DNA of 64,000 bases. Origin: Sphingomonas sp. AR_OL41 (GTDB lineage: Bacteria > Pseudomonadota > Alphaproteobacteria > Sphingomonadales > Sphingomonadaceae). Both the position numbers and the translations under genes were made by a program. The stretch is from NCBI RefSeq assembly GCF_029911635.1, contig NZ_JARYTI010000002.1, positions 1 to 64,000 of the forward strand, read 5' to 3'. Each line of letters opens with the position of its first letter. The first letter of the stretch is position 1. The notes below the pieces were generated by a model, which was not told the origin of the DNA, searched no databases, and saw only the letters and a list, made by a program, of their open reading frames with translations. This document shows positions 30,564 to 39,353 of this stretch, piece by piece.

Positions 30564-33302
30564 GTGACGATCAAGGTTTCCACGTTCGGCGCCCGCGCCT
30601 CCGCCCTGTTGCTTGGGGGGACGATGCTGGCCGGCGTGCCGGTTGCCGCCTGGGCGCAGACGGCACCGGCAAGTCCTGCGGCGGTAACACCCGCCCCGGT
30701 CGCCGCAGCGCTGCCCACACCGCCGGTGGCACATGTCATCAAGTCGCTGCGCGTCGAGGGCTCGCAGCGCATCGAGGCCGAAACGGTGCTGTCCTACACC
30801 AAGCTGCGTGTCGGCCAGGCATATTCGAACGAGACGCTCGATCAGGCGATCAAGGATCTCTACGCCAGCGACCTGTTCGCCGACGTGTCGATCACCGGCG
30901 CTTCCTCGGGCGACATCGTGCTGCGGATTCGCGAGAACCCGATCATCAATCGCATCGTCTTCGAGGGTAACAAGCGCCTGAAAGAAGACAAGATCCGCAA
31001 GGAGATCAAGCTCGCACCGCGGCAGATCTTCACGCGCACCGCCGTCCGTCAGGACGTCGCCCGGATCATCGAACTGTATCGCCGCCAGGGGCGCTTCGCC
31101 GCTGCGATCGAGCCCAAGATGGTGGCGCTCGACCAGAATCGCGTCGACATCATCTTCGAGGTCAATGAGGGCCCGAAGTCGAAGGTTCGCCAGATCAACA
31201 TCCTCGGCAACGAGGTATTTTCGGACAGCAAGATCCGCGAGCAGATGGCGACCAAGGAAGCGCGGCTCAGCCGCATCCTGAGTTCGGCCACGAGCTACGA
31301 CCAGGATCGCCTCGCCTATGACCAGCAGAAGCTGCGCCAGTTCTACCTGACGCAGGGTTATGCCGATTTCCGCGTCACCTCGGCGGTTGCCGAGCTGACC
31401 CCGGACAAGAAGGACTTCATCATCACCTATGTGGTGGAAGAGGGTAAGCGCTACAAATTCGGCGACGTGACGGTCGACAGCGACATTCGCGACTTCGACA
31501 ACAAGAAGCTCGCGGCGAGTCTCGGGATCATCAAGGGCAGCTGGTACAACGCCAAGAAGGTCGAGGATTCGGTCGACTCCCTCAACCAGTCCGCCGGCCT
31601 GTTCGGCTATGCCTTCACCGACACCAGCCCCGAGTTCCAGCGTGATCCCGACACGCTGACGATGTCGATCAACTTCCACATCGCGCAGGCCCAGCGGACC
31701 TATGTCGAGCGGATCAACATCAACGGCAACACGCAGACGCAGGACAAGGTGATCCGGCGCGAGATTCGCATTGCCGAGGGCGATGCGTTCAACAGTTTCC
31801 AGGTCAAGCGTTCGCAGGACCGCATTAACTCGCTCGGATTCTTCCAGGACAAGTTCGAGATCAAGCAGGTGCCGGGATCGGCGCCCGACCGTGTCGTGCT
31901 CGAGGCGAATGTCGAGGAGAAATCGACCGGCGAACTGTCGCTGTCGGCCGGTTTCTCGAGCCTCGAGAAATTCATCATCCAGGCCTCGATCACGCAGCAC
32001 AATTTCCGCGGCAAGGGCCAGGAGCTCCGCGCCAGCGTCAATTATTCGACCTACTCCAAGTCGATCGAGCTCGGCTTTACCGAGCCATATTTGTTCGACC
32101 GCAACATCGCGATCGGCGGCGATATTTTCCGGCGTGACTACAACGCGTTCAACTATGTCGGCGATCAGCGTCAGACGACCTATCAGCAGGTCTCGACCGG
32201 TTTCCAGGTTCGCGCGGGCATCCCGCTGACCGAATATTGGCAGCTCGCGGCGCGTTACGGCCTCACCTATGACCAGGTCACGCTCGATCAGAACAGCTAT
32301 TACACCAACGGTGTCTGCGACCCGCTCAAGGCCGGGCGCTATCTGTGCGAGGCGATCGGCAACCGGTGGACGTCGTCAATCGGTTATTCGTTGATTTTCG
32401 ACAGCCTGAACAACCGCTTGCGGCCGACCGCGGGTCAGCGCTTCGTGTTCAGCCAGGACCTCGCGGGGCTTGGCGGCGACGTGAAATATATCCGCACGCG
32501 CTTCGAGGGTTCGAAATTCTTCAACGCCGGCCATGGCTTCATCTTCTCGGCCAACCTCGAAGGCGGCTACATCAAGTCGCTCGAAGGTAGCAAAGCTCCG
32601 GGCGTCGACGGGATCCGCATCACCGACCGCTTCTATCTCGGCGAGCCCGATTTCCGCGGTTTCGACATTCGCGGCGTTGGACCGCGCGTGACGCGCGCCA
32701 ATTACATCACCGATTCGTCGGGCAACCAGGTGCCGGTGACCGACAAGACGCAGATCGCCGACGACGCGCTTGGTGGCCGCGCTTATTATCTGGGTCGGAT
32801 CGAGATGGAGATCCCGCTGGGCTCGGGTGCGCATGAGCTCGGCCTGCGTCCGTCGATCTATATCCAGGCCGGCGCGCTGTTCGGAATCACGCGCCCGCAG
32901 CCGACCGCGACGTTCCCGACGACCACGGATCCGGTGACCGGCCGGACGACGATCCAGCCGCTGCTGCAGCAATATAATGATAGCTCGGGCCGACCGCTGT
33001 TCGTCGTGCCGGCCAGCGACGCGACCAATCCCAACCTCGCGACAACCTGTCAGATCGGTTATTCCTCGATCAGCGGCGGCACCTGCGAGGGTACCTCGAT
33101 CAACACCGCGTACAATAATACGATCTCGCCGTTCAAGGAGACCTTCATCGGCGATTCGGCGCGGCCGCGACTCTCGGTCGGTGCGGGCGTCAACTGGAAT
33201 TCGCCATTCGGGCCGCTGCGTATCGATCTTGCTTATGCCCTGCTTCACGACAAGGGCGACGATACGAAGCTCATCACTTTCAACGTAGGGACACAATTCT
33301 GA
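30564..33302 (+). CDS. bamA: Outer-membrane assembly factor BamA
   Basis: The 912-residue outer-membrane protein inserts beta-barrels as the core of the BAM complex. It has a signal peptide (hydrophobic ALLLGGTMLAGVPVAAWA, cleavage before QTAP), five POTRA repeats (residues ~60-410), and a C-terminal Omp85 barrel ending in phenylalanine (NVGTQF), the usual beta-signal. Long inserted loops rich in Thr/Ser lie near bases 32890-33130. The GTG at 30564 gives a clean signal peptide; a GTG at 30510 would add 18 residues. rseP is upstream and the Skp-like gene overlaps its stop by one base. Confidence 0.94.
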   Translation: MTIKVSTFGARASALLLGGTMLAGVPVAAWAQTAPASPAAVTPAPVAAALPTPPVAHVIKSLRVEGSQRIEAETVLSYTKLRVGQAYSNETLDQAIKDLYASDLFADVSITGASSGDIVLRIRENPIINRIVFEGNKRLKEDKIRKEIKLAPRQIFTRTAVRQDVARIIELYRRQGRFAAAIEPKMVALDQNRVDIIFEVNEGPKSKVRQINILGNEVFSDSKIREQMATKEARLSRILSSATSYDQDRLAYDQQKLRQFYLTQGYADFRVTSAVAELTPDKKDFIITYVVEEGKRYKFGDVTVDSDIRDFDNKKLAASLGIIKGSWYNAKKVEDSVDSLNQSAGLFGYAFTDTSPEFQRDPDTLTMSINFHIAQAQRTYVERININGNTQTQDKVIRREIRIAEGDAFNSFQVKRSQDRINSLGFFQDKFEIKQVPGSAPDRVVLEANVEEKSTGELSLSAGFSSLEKFIIQASITQHNFRGKGQELRASVNYSTYSKSIELGFTEPYLFDRNIAIGGDIFRRDYNAFNYVGDQRQTTYQQVSTGFQVRAGIPLTEYWQLAARYGLTYDQVTLDQNSYYTNGVCDPLKAGRYLCEAIGNRWTSSIGYSLIFDSLNNRLRPTAGQRFVFSQDLAGLGGDVKYIRTRFEGSKFFNAGHGFIFSANLEGGYIKSLEGSKAPGVDGIRITDRFYLGEPDFRGFDIRGVGPRVTRANYITDSSGNQVPVTDKTQIADDALGGRAYYLGRIEMEIPLGSGAHELGLRPSIYIQAGALFGITRPQPTATFPTTTDPVTGRTTIQPLLQQYNDSSGRPLFVVPASDATNPNLATTCQIGYSSISGGTCEGTSINTAYNNTISPFKETFIGDSARPRLSVGAGVNWNSPFGPLRIDLAYALLHDKGDDTKLITFNVGTQF

Positions 33303-33976
33303 TGAAGACCATTTTCAAGCTGTTGCTGGCTGGCGCCGTCATCGCACCCGCGGGCATGGTCGCGGCACTGCCGGCGACGGCGCAGGCCGTTGCCGTCGCT
33401 GATCCGGAGGGCGCGATCGCCGGGAGCAAGGCATTCGTCGCTGCCAACACGCAGATTCAGACGACCTTCAAGGCGTCGCTCGATCAGGCGCAGGCGCGCC
33501 GTGCTGCTATTCAGGCCGAGTTGAAGCCGCTCTATGAGGTGCTCGACACCAATCATGACGGTCAGCTGAGCCAGCCGGAAATCGACGCCGCCAACCAGGC
33601 AAAGCGGCCGGAACTGGCCTCGATCCAGGCCAAGCAGGCCGCGGCGCAGGCTGAACTCGCTCGCCTCGAAGGCCCGGCGACGCGCGCGCAGCAATATGCC
33701 GTCGAGCAGATTTCCGCCAAGCTTCAGCAGGCGATCACGTCGGCCATGGCGAAGCGCGGCACCAATGTGCTGCTGAAGCCGGCCGCCGTTTTCACCGCCC
33801 AGGGCCAGGGCGACCTGACCCCGGCGATCACCGCCGAACTCGACACGCTGGTGCCGAGCGTCAGCATCACGCCACCCGCTAACTGGCAGCCGGGTCAGCA
33901 GCAGGCAGCACCGGCCGCTGGCGGCGCCACCGTCGCCACGCCGCCGGCCCCCGGCCGTCGTCCCCAGGGCCGGTGA
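33302..33976 (+). CDS. OmpH/Skp family periplasmic chaperone with EF-hand loop
   Basis: The 224-residue protein begins with a signal peptide ([19 protein letters not shown], cleavage near ATAQA). A helical OmpH-like region with Gln/Ala-rich coiled-coil segments follows, then a Pro/Gly/Ala tail. Skp proteins hold unfolded outer-membrane proteins on the way to BamA, whose gene it follows with a one-base overlap. Unusually, residues 82-93 ([12 protein letters not shown]) are a complete EF-hand calcium loop between the two coiled-coil arms. fabZ follows with a GTGA overlap. Confidence 0.82.
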   Translation: MKTIFKLLLAGAVIAPAGMVAALPATAQAVAVADPEGAIAGSKAFVAANTQIQTTFKASLDQAQARRAAIQAELKPLYEVLDTNHDGQLSQPEIDAANQAKRPELASIQAKQAAAQAELARLEGPATRAQQYAVEQISAKLQQAITSAMAKRGTNVLLKPAAVFTAQGQGDLTPAITAELDTLVPSVSITPPANWQPGQQQAAPAAGGATVATPPAPGRRPQGR

Positions 33977-34449
33977 GCGAAGCCGAAACGGTAACGTCGC
34001 TTGGCCCGCTCGATATCGGGCGGGTCATGGCGGCGTTGCCACATCGCTATCCGATGTTGCTGGTCGATCGCGTCGAGGAGTTGATCCTCGACCGGTCGAT
34101 CGTCGCGATCAAGGCGGTGACAATCAACGAGGGCTTTTTCCAGGGGCATTTCCCCGGACGCCCGATCATGCCCGGCGTGCTGATCGTCGAGGCGCTCGCG
34201 CAGGCCGCCGGCGTGCTCGCGGTCGAATCACTCGGGCTGGCCGGTTCTGGCAAGCTCGTTTATTTTATGGCGATCGACGGGGCGAAGTTTCGCAAGCCGG
34301 TCGAGCCCGGCGTGTTGCTGCGGCTCGAAGTCGAATTCGTCCAGAAACGGTCGAGCGTGTGCAAGTTCGCCGGTCGCGCGACGATCGACGGGCAACTCGC
34401 GGCCGAGGCCAATTTCACCGCGATGATCGCCGACCCGCCCAAGGCGTGA
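33973..34449 (+). CDS. fabZ: 3-hydroxyacyl-ACP dehydratase FabZ
   Basis: The 158-residue hot-dog-fold enzyme removes water from 3-hydroxyacyl-ACP in fatty acid elongation. Catalytic His59 lies in [13 protein letters not shown] and Glu73 in EALAQAAG. The GTG at 33973 overlaps the chaperone gene by 4 bases. In E. coli lpxD sits between skp and fabZ and lpxA follows; here neither is present. Confidence 0.95.
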   Translation: MSEAETVTSLGPLDIGRVMAALPHRYPMLLVDRVEELILDRSIVAIKAVTINEGFFQGHFPGRPIMPGVLIVEALAQAAGVLAVESLGLAGSGKLVYFMAIDGAKFRKPVEPGVLLRLEVEFVQKRSSVCKFAGRATIDGQLAAEANFTAMIADPPKA

Positions 34450-34453
34450 TGCG

Positions 34454-35905
34454 ATGAACATTGCGCGCCATGCCACCCGGGTCATTCTGCTCGGGGGCGC
34501 GGGTGCGCTGTTGGCCGGTGCTACGGCGCCGGGCACGAGCAAAGACTGGTATCGCATCACCCTCGCCGACGGCAGCGTGATCGGTGCCGCATCGCACGAG
34601 ATTTCGCGTGATGGGGCCGGAACGACGATCACCGATGTGCAGGACATCAGCCTGATCGAGGCGCATCATGGTGCTATGGCGTTGCACCAGCAGCGCGTCG
34701 AGCGGCGCGATGCCACCGGCCATACGCTTTCGATCATCGACAAGAGTCGCAGCGGCGAGGCGACAACCGAGACGTTGATGCAAATTGCCGGGGACGTTGC
34801 GCGCTTCACCCGCCGCACCGCTGCGGGAGAGCGTCACGTAACCATCCCTTTGCCGCCGGGCGTCCGATTCGATGATGGCGAAGGGCTATTGAGCGATTGG
34901 GACATGCCGCGTGACCGCGTCCTGGCATTCGATCAACTGGACATCGGCTCGATGGCGATCGAGCACGTCGTGCTCGAGCGGGTGGCAGGGGCCCCGCACG
35001 AATCGGGCGAATCGATCGCGGTCATCCGTCGCGCTTATGACGGGGAACAGCTCCGATCGGTGGCGCGGTTATTGCTCGACGAGCGACACCGCATCGTTGC
35101 CGTGACCTATCCGATGTTCGGTACACGGATCACGCTGCATGCGACCGATCGGAACATTGCGCAGCAACCGCATCCCCCCTTGCGGATCGATCTGGAGATG
35201 GCGGTTGCATCACCGTTTCACATCTCGCCCGCCGCGATGCATGGGCATATTCGGTATCGCTTCCGCTTCGCTGACGGCATGCGGTTCCTGCCGCCCCAGA
35301 CGGGCGAGCAGCGCGTAGCGATGTCGGAAGAAGCGGCGACCGTTGATGTCTGCAACGACTGTGGCCCCGGGCTGGGAAGCGACGCCGCGGCGTTGAGCGC
35401 GGCGCGCCAGCCGACAACGTGGCTGCAAAGCGACAACGCCGTGCTGCGCGACCTGGCGGCGCCGGTTGCCGGAATGAACGTATCGGACGCACGCAAGATG
35501 GCGCTTCTCGCGACAAGGGCGCGCCGGCGTTTGTCGAAGCTCGACCCCTGGGGGCATTATTCGGCGCTCGACGCGTTAAAGCGCGGTGCGGGCGACTGCA
35601 CCGAGGATGCCGTCGTACTCGCCGCGCTGGGGCGCGCTGTCGGCATACCGACCAAGGTGGTCAATGGCCTGGCCTATGTGCGCGGTGAATTTCACGGCGA
35701 ACGCAATGCCTTTTTGCCGCATAGCTGGACGATCGCCTGGGTCGACGGCGCGTGGCGCAGTTTCGACATGTCGCTCGACGGGTTCGATGCCACCCATATC
35801 GCGCTGACCGTCGGCGACGGGGACGCGCGATCGGTATTGGCGGTTGGTGCGTTGGCCAGCCTGCTCGTATGGCAGGATATGGCCGAGGTGCGGGCGGCGC
35901 CGTAA
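34454..35905 (+). CDS. Transglutaminase-like domain protein, exported
   Basis: The 483-residue protein has an N-terminal hydrophobic segment (VILLGGAGALLAGATA) that looks like a signal peptide, a ~330-residue region of unknown fold, and a C-terminal transglutaminase-like domain. The Cys-His-Asp triad is Cys382 (GAGDCTEDAVV), His423 (LPHSWTIAW) and Asp438 (RSFDMSLDG). Bacterial members are mostly proteases or amidases, and the substrate is unknown. It starts 4 bases after fabZ and may be the last gene of that run. Confidence 0.75.
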   Translation: MNIARHATRVILLGGAGALLAGATAPGTSKDWYRITLADGSVIGAASHEISRDGAGTTITDVQDISLIEAHHGAMALHQQRVERRDATGHTLSIIDKSRSGEATTETLMQIAGDVARFTRRTAAGERHVTIPLPPGVRFDDGEGLLSDWDMPRDRVLAFDQLDIGSMAIEHVVLERVAGAPHESGESIAVIRRAYDGEQLRSVARLLLDERHRIVAVTYPMFGTRITLHATDRNIAQQPHPPLRIDLEMAVASPFHISPAAMHGHIRYRFRFADGMRFLPPQTGEQRVAMSEEAATVDVCNDCGPGLGSDAAALSAARQPTTWLQSDNAVLRDLAAPVAGMNVSDARKMALLATRARRRLSKLDPWGHYSALDALKRGAGDCTEDAVVLAALGRAVGIPTKVVNGLAYVRGEFHGERNAFLPHSWTIAWVDGAWRSFDMSLDGFDATHIALTVGDGDARSVLAVGALASLLVWQDMAEVRAAP

Positions 35906-35911
35906 GCCGGT

Positions 35912-36364
35912 TCAGTCGCGTTTTTGACGCGGTTCCGGCAATGCTTTGGGCCCGATAGCCGCGACGGTCGCCGTCACGCGTGCCGCCAGCGCCGGTGTCG
36001 TCGCGCGTTCATAGACCACCGGCAGTTCGGGCCGGCTATGATCGTCGACCTCGATCATCTCGGCCTGGTCGGGTTGGCGGACGCCGCCGACGATGATCTC
36101 CATCTCGTCGCCAGGGCAGGCGGCATAAGCCGGCGTCGCGACGCTTGCCAGCGCGATCGCCGCGAGCGCGGGTCGCAGCGGGAGACGATAGGAAACGCAG
36201 ATGTCACCCCGGCATCCTGCCAGCATGGCCTTGCGCCCGGCGTCGTCCATGTCGTTGAGATCGAAGACTTTACGCTGGCACATACGGCAAAAATCACCAT
36301 CCATCACGGTGGCGAGCCGGTCCTTATAGGGGCAGGGGCTGGTGATGCGCGGAAACACGGCCAT
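35912..36364 (-). CDS. Small Cys-motif protein with membrane segment, hypothetical
   Basis: The 150-residue protein has an N-terminal cysteine pattern CPYKDRL...[16 protein letters not shown]...GDICVSYR, a hydrophobic segment [19 protein letters not shown], then an acidic tail. The FCxxC-x4-V-DL pattern recalls small bacterial proteins with a possible metal or iron-sulfur site just before a membrane helix; I cannot name the family. GGAG before the ATG at 36364 supports that start over the long upstream frame. It converges on the transglutaminase-like gene. Confidence 0.6.
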   Translation of the reverse strand: MAVFPRITSPCPYKDRLATVMDGDFCRMCQRKVFDLNDMDDAGRKAMLAGCRGDICVSYRLPLRPALAAIALASVATPAYAACPGDEMEIIVGGVRQPDQAEMIEVDDHSRPELPVVYERATTPALAARVTATVAAIGPKALPEPRQKRD

Positions 36365-36517
36365 GGCGGGCTCCTCAATACGCGCAATTCTATCGTCAAC
36401 CCGCGCGTCTGTCGAGGTCGGTCGCGCCCGCCGCCGGTTGCGCACGACCCGGTGCTCTGCTACGGGCCGCGCCTTCGCCGCTGGTCGGAAACCAGTGGCA
36501 TATCCAAGGAATATGAT

Positions 36518-36745
36518 GTGAAGAAAGATATTCACCCCGATTATCACATGATCAAGGTCCAGATGACCGACGGCACCGTGTTCGAGACGCGCTCGACTTG
36601 GGGCAAGGAAGGCGATCTGATGACGCTCGACATCGATCCGCTGGCGCATCCGGCTTGGACCGGTGGGCGCGGCACGATGCTTGACGCGGGCGGCCAGGTG
36701 GCACGCTTCAACAAGCGCTTTGGCGGCCTTACGCTGAAGAAGTGA
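36518..36745 (+). CDS. rpmE: 50S ribosomal protein L31 (cysteine-free type)
   Basis: The 75-residue protein begins [13 protein letters not shown] and ends [15 protein letters not shown], which is L31. The zinc-binding cysteines of the C+ type are absent; the segment that would hold CxxC reads [14 protein letters not shown]. It is therefore a C- L31 that does not store zinc. The GTG at 36518 has AAGGA at 36506-36510. A hairpin at 36755-36779 follows the stop. Confidence 0.92.
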   Translation: MKKDIHPDYHMIKVQMTDGTVFETRSTWGKEGDLMTLDIDPLAHPAWTGGRGTMLDAGGQVARFNKRFGGLTLKK

Positions 36746-36754
36746 GATCGGGGC

Positions 36755-36779
36755 AAGGCGCCGTCGTTAACGGCGCCTT
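36755..36779 (+). terminator. rpmE downstream hairpin
   Basis: AAGGCGCCGT-CGTTA-ACGGCGCCTT is a perfect 10 bp stem 9 bases after the rpmE stop. An outer GATCGGG/CCCGATC pairing extends it. There is no T-run, so it is a probable terminator on strength only. Confidence 0.6.
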
Positions 36780-36804
36780 AGCCATCCCGATCTAAGCTGC
36801 CGGC

Positions 36805-37140
36805 ATGCAAGCCAGGCAGACCAACATCTCATCCGAATATGAACCGGCGGTGGTCAACCGCCGGCGTGCGCCGCGTGCGCCGGTGTCGCTCGATGCCAAG
36901 CTAGGACGTGGCGGGCTCGATCGCACCTTGTGCCGTATCGTCGACCTTTCACAGCAGGGTGCGCGGATCCGCAGCTATTCCGCGTTGCGCAAGGATCAGG
37001 TGATCTGGCTCACGCTACCCGGAGTCGGACAGGTTGCCGCGACGGTGAAATGGGCCGACGATTTCGAAGCCGGCTGCCTGTTCCGCGAGCCGCTTGCCGA
37101 GCACATCTTCGAGACGCTGGTCGACGTCGGCGGGGCCTGA
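36805..37140 (+). CDS. PilZ domain protein
   Basis: The 111-residue protein is essentially one PilZ domain. It has the arginine-rich c-di-GMP contact RRRAPRAPV (near residue 19) and the second motif VDLSQQGARI, matching RxxxR plus D/N-x-S-x-x-G. Single-domain PilZ proteins bind cyclic di-GMP and work by protein contact in motility or surface control. No partner gene is adjacent. Confidence 0.82.
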   Translation: MQARQTNISSEYEPAVVNRRRAPRAPVSLDAKLGRGGLDRTLCRIVDLSQQGARIRSYSALRKDQVIWLTLPGVGQVAATVKWADDFEAGCLFREPLAEHIFETLVDVGGA

Positions 37141-37158
37141 CCGCACTGCAGGTGCGAT

Positions 37159-37248
<90 letters not shown>

Positions 37249-37342
37249 GCGCAAAACGCGCATAGGGGCGACGGGCCATTTCGTGCAAGAGGCGCGACCA
37301 TAAGGGGTTCATGTCGCCGGGGTGCTGTGGCACAGTCGTCGC

Positions 37343-38389
37343 ATGCAGGGATTCTCGCGCAGAATGAGACAGGTTGGCAACGTCGCTCTGGCGATGATCG
37401 CACTGTGCTGCGTCGGAGGTTCGGCGTCGGCGCAGGACGAGAGCGGTTTTCAGGCCTATCTCGCGACGCTGCGGGCGCAGTCACAGGCTGCCGGGGTCAC
37501 GCGCGCGACGATCGATTCGGTGTTTCCGACGCTGACGCTCAATACGCGCGTCGTACAGCTCGACCGCGCGCAACCCGGCAGCGACCCCAATGCGCCGCCG
37601 CCCAATTTCGAACCTTATCGCGTGTCGCACATCGACGCCGCGCGGATCAGCCGCGGCCGCCAAGCCTTTCAGGCGCAGCGTTATCGCCTGCAGCGCATTG
37701 AGCAGCAGACCGGCGTGCCCGAATCGATCATGGTCGCGATATGGGGCAATGAGACCAATTACGGCACCTTCATGGGGAATTTCGACATTCCCCGCGCGCT
37801 CGCCTCGCTCGCTTATGACGGGCGCCGCCGCGAACTATTCGCCAGCGAATTCGTCGATTCGCTCAAGATGATCGATCGTGGGGTGCCGGCCGAGCGGCTG
37901 AAGGGCAGTTGGGCGGGCGCGATGGGTGGCCCGCAATTTTTGCCGTCCATCTATCTGCGGCTCGCACGCGACGGTGATGGCGACGGCCGCGCCGACATCT
38001 GGACCAGCGATGCCGACACGCTCGCCTCGATCGCCAATTATTTCGCCAATGCCGGGTGGCGGCCTGGCCAACCCTGGGGTCTTGCCGTCAGTGTGCCGCC
38101 AGGCTTCGACCGCAGCCAGATCACCAACCGCCTGCTGTCGCCGCGCTGCGCCAAGGTGTTCGCGCGGCACAGTGGATGGAAGACGATGGCCGAGTGGCGT
38201 GCGCTGGGTATGGCGCCGGTTTCGCGCGCCTGGCCCGAGGACACGGTGCTGGCAACGTTGATCGAACCCGATGGACCGGGCAAGACGGCCTATCTGCTGA
38301 CCGGGAATTATCGCGTGATCCTCGATTATAACTGCTCGAATTTCTACGCTTTGGCGGTTGGCCTGCTGTCCGATGCGGTCGTGCAATAG
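37343..38389 (+). CDS. Lytic murein transglycosylase (MltB family)
   Basis: The ~348-residue periplasmic enzyme cleaves peptidoglycan to 1,6-anhydro products. A signal peptide (VALAMIALCCVGGSASA) precedes the SLT-like domain with catalytic Glu in AIWGNETNYGTFMG and the motif RALASLAYDGRR...ELF, then WAGAMGGPQFLPS. There is no C-terminal peptidoglycan-binding domain. The start is uncertain (ATGs at 37343 and 37364, GTG at 37322) and none has a strong ribosome site. The next gene follows after 2 bases. Confidence 0.88.
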   Translation: MQGFSRRMRQVGNVALAMIALCCVGGSASAQDESGFQAYLATLRAQSQAAGVTRATIDSVFPTLTLNTRVVQLDRAQPGSDPNAPPPNFEPYRVSHIDAARISRGRQAFQAQRYRLQRIEQQTGVPESIMVAIWGNETNYGTFMGNFDIPRALASLAYDGRRRELFASEFVDSLKMIDRGVPAERLKGSWAGAMGGPQFLPSIYLRLARDGDGDGRADIWTSDADTLASIANYFANAGWRPGQPWGLAVSVPPGFDRSQITNRLLSPRCAKVFARHSGWKTMAEWRALGMAPVSRAWPEDTVLATLIEPDGPGKTAYLLTGNYRVILDYNCSNFYALAVGLLSDAVVQ

Positions 38390-38391
38390 CC

Positions 38392-39300
38392 ATGACGGCG
38401 ACAATCATCATGCTTGCCGCCCTGGCGGCACAGGCGACACCCGCCCGCCCGTCACCGGGCGTGTCCGAATCGCCCGTCGCGCGGATGCCGGTATCGTCAC
38501 TCGACGGAGCGCCGCCGCCCGATCTGCCGCAGGGGGCGGGGCCGCGAGGGACCTCAGGCGAGCAACGCTATGATGCGACCGGTTATGCCAGTGTAGCCGA
38601 ACGCGATGGCGATTCGACGGCGATCGCCGTAGCCGGCGACGGCGTGGCGCAGGGAAGCTTCGTCGAGATCACCGCGCTCGACAGCGGCAAGACTATTATC
38701 GCCCTGGTCAGCGGCCACGGCAGCGGCGAGGGCATTATCGACCTGTCGCCGGCTGCGGCGCGCTCGCTGGGCGTCGATCGCGGGCCCACCGCCGTGCGGG
38801 TTCGCAACGTGACCCCGATACCGCAGGATCAGGTTGCGCTGCGCAGCGGCCGCGCCGCCTCACCGCGGATCGACGCGCCGCAGACGCTGCTCGTTGCACT
38901 GCGCAAGCGCTTGCCAGCGGCTGCGCCATCGCGTCCGATCAGGCGCCCGTTGCCGCCAACGCGGCCGACGCCTCAGGCTGGCGCATCCTATCCCGTGCCT
39001 GCCGACGCCGCTCTGCCCGAGCCGGTACCGGTCCCGCCAAGGCGCCCCGGGGCCAGCTACGCGCCGCCGCGTGGCCAGATGGCACCGGCCGCATCGGGAT
39101 GGTACGTCCAGGTCGCCGCACTGTCGTCGCTGGCGCGCGCGCAAGCGCTGGTTGGCAGCCTTGGCGGTGGGCGCGTGGTATCGAGCGGCGGCATCCACCG
39201 TGTCCAGATCGGACCCTATGGCAGTGTCGCGACCGCGACACAGGCGCGTGACGATGCGGCGCGACGCGGCTATGCCGGCGCCCGTGTCGTGCATGACTGA
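38392..39300 (+). CDS. RlpA-like double-psi barrel protein with SPOR domain
   Basis: The 302-residue protein has a short hydrophobic N-terminus, an RlpA-type double-psi barrel (residues ~60-145, with SGHGSGEGIIDLSPAAARSLG), a Pro-rich linker, and a C-terminal SPOR domain (GWYVQVAALSSLARAQALV...RVQIGPYG). SPOR domains bind denuded glycan at division sites. RlpA is a lytic transglycosylase in some bacteria, but whether this one is active is not clear. It sits between two other wall enzymes. Confidence 0.82.
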   Translation: MTATIIMLAALAAQATPARPSPGVSESPVARMPVSSLDGAPPPDLPQGAGPRGTSGEQRYDATGYASVAERDGDSTAIAVAGDGVAQGSFVEITALDSGKTIIALVSGHGSGEGIIDLSPAAARSLGVDRGPTAVRVRNVTPIPQDQVALRSGRAASPRIDAPQTLLVALRKRLPAAAPSRPIRRPLPPTRPTPQAGASYPVPADAALPEPVPVPPRRPGASYAPPRGQMAPAASGWYVQVAALSSLARAQALVGSLGGGRVVSSGGIHRVQIGPYGSVATATQARDDAARRGYAGARVVHD

Positions 39301-39353
39301 TGCGCCATGACGACCTTGCACTCTCCCCCCAAGCGTAAAGACGGACCCGCCCG

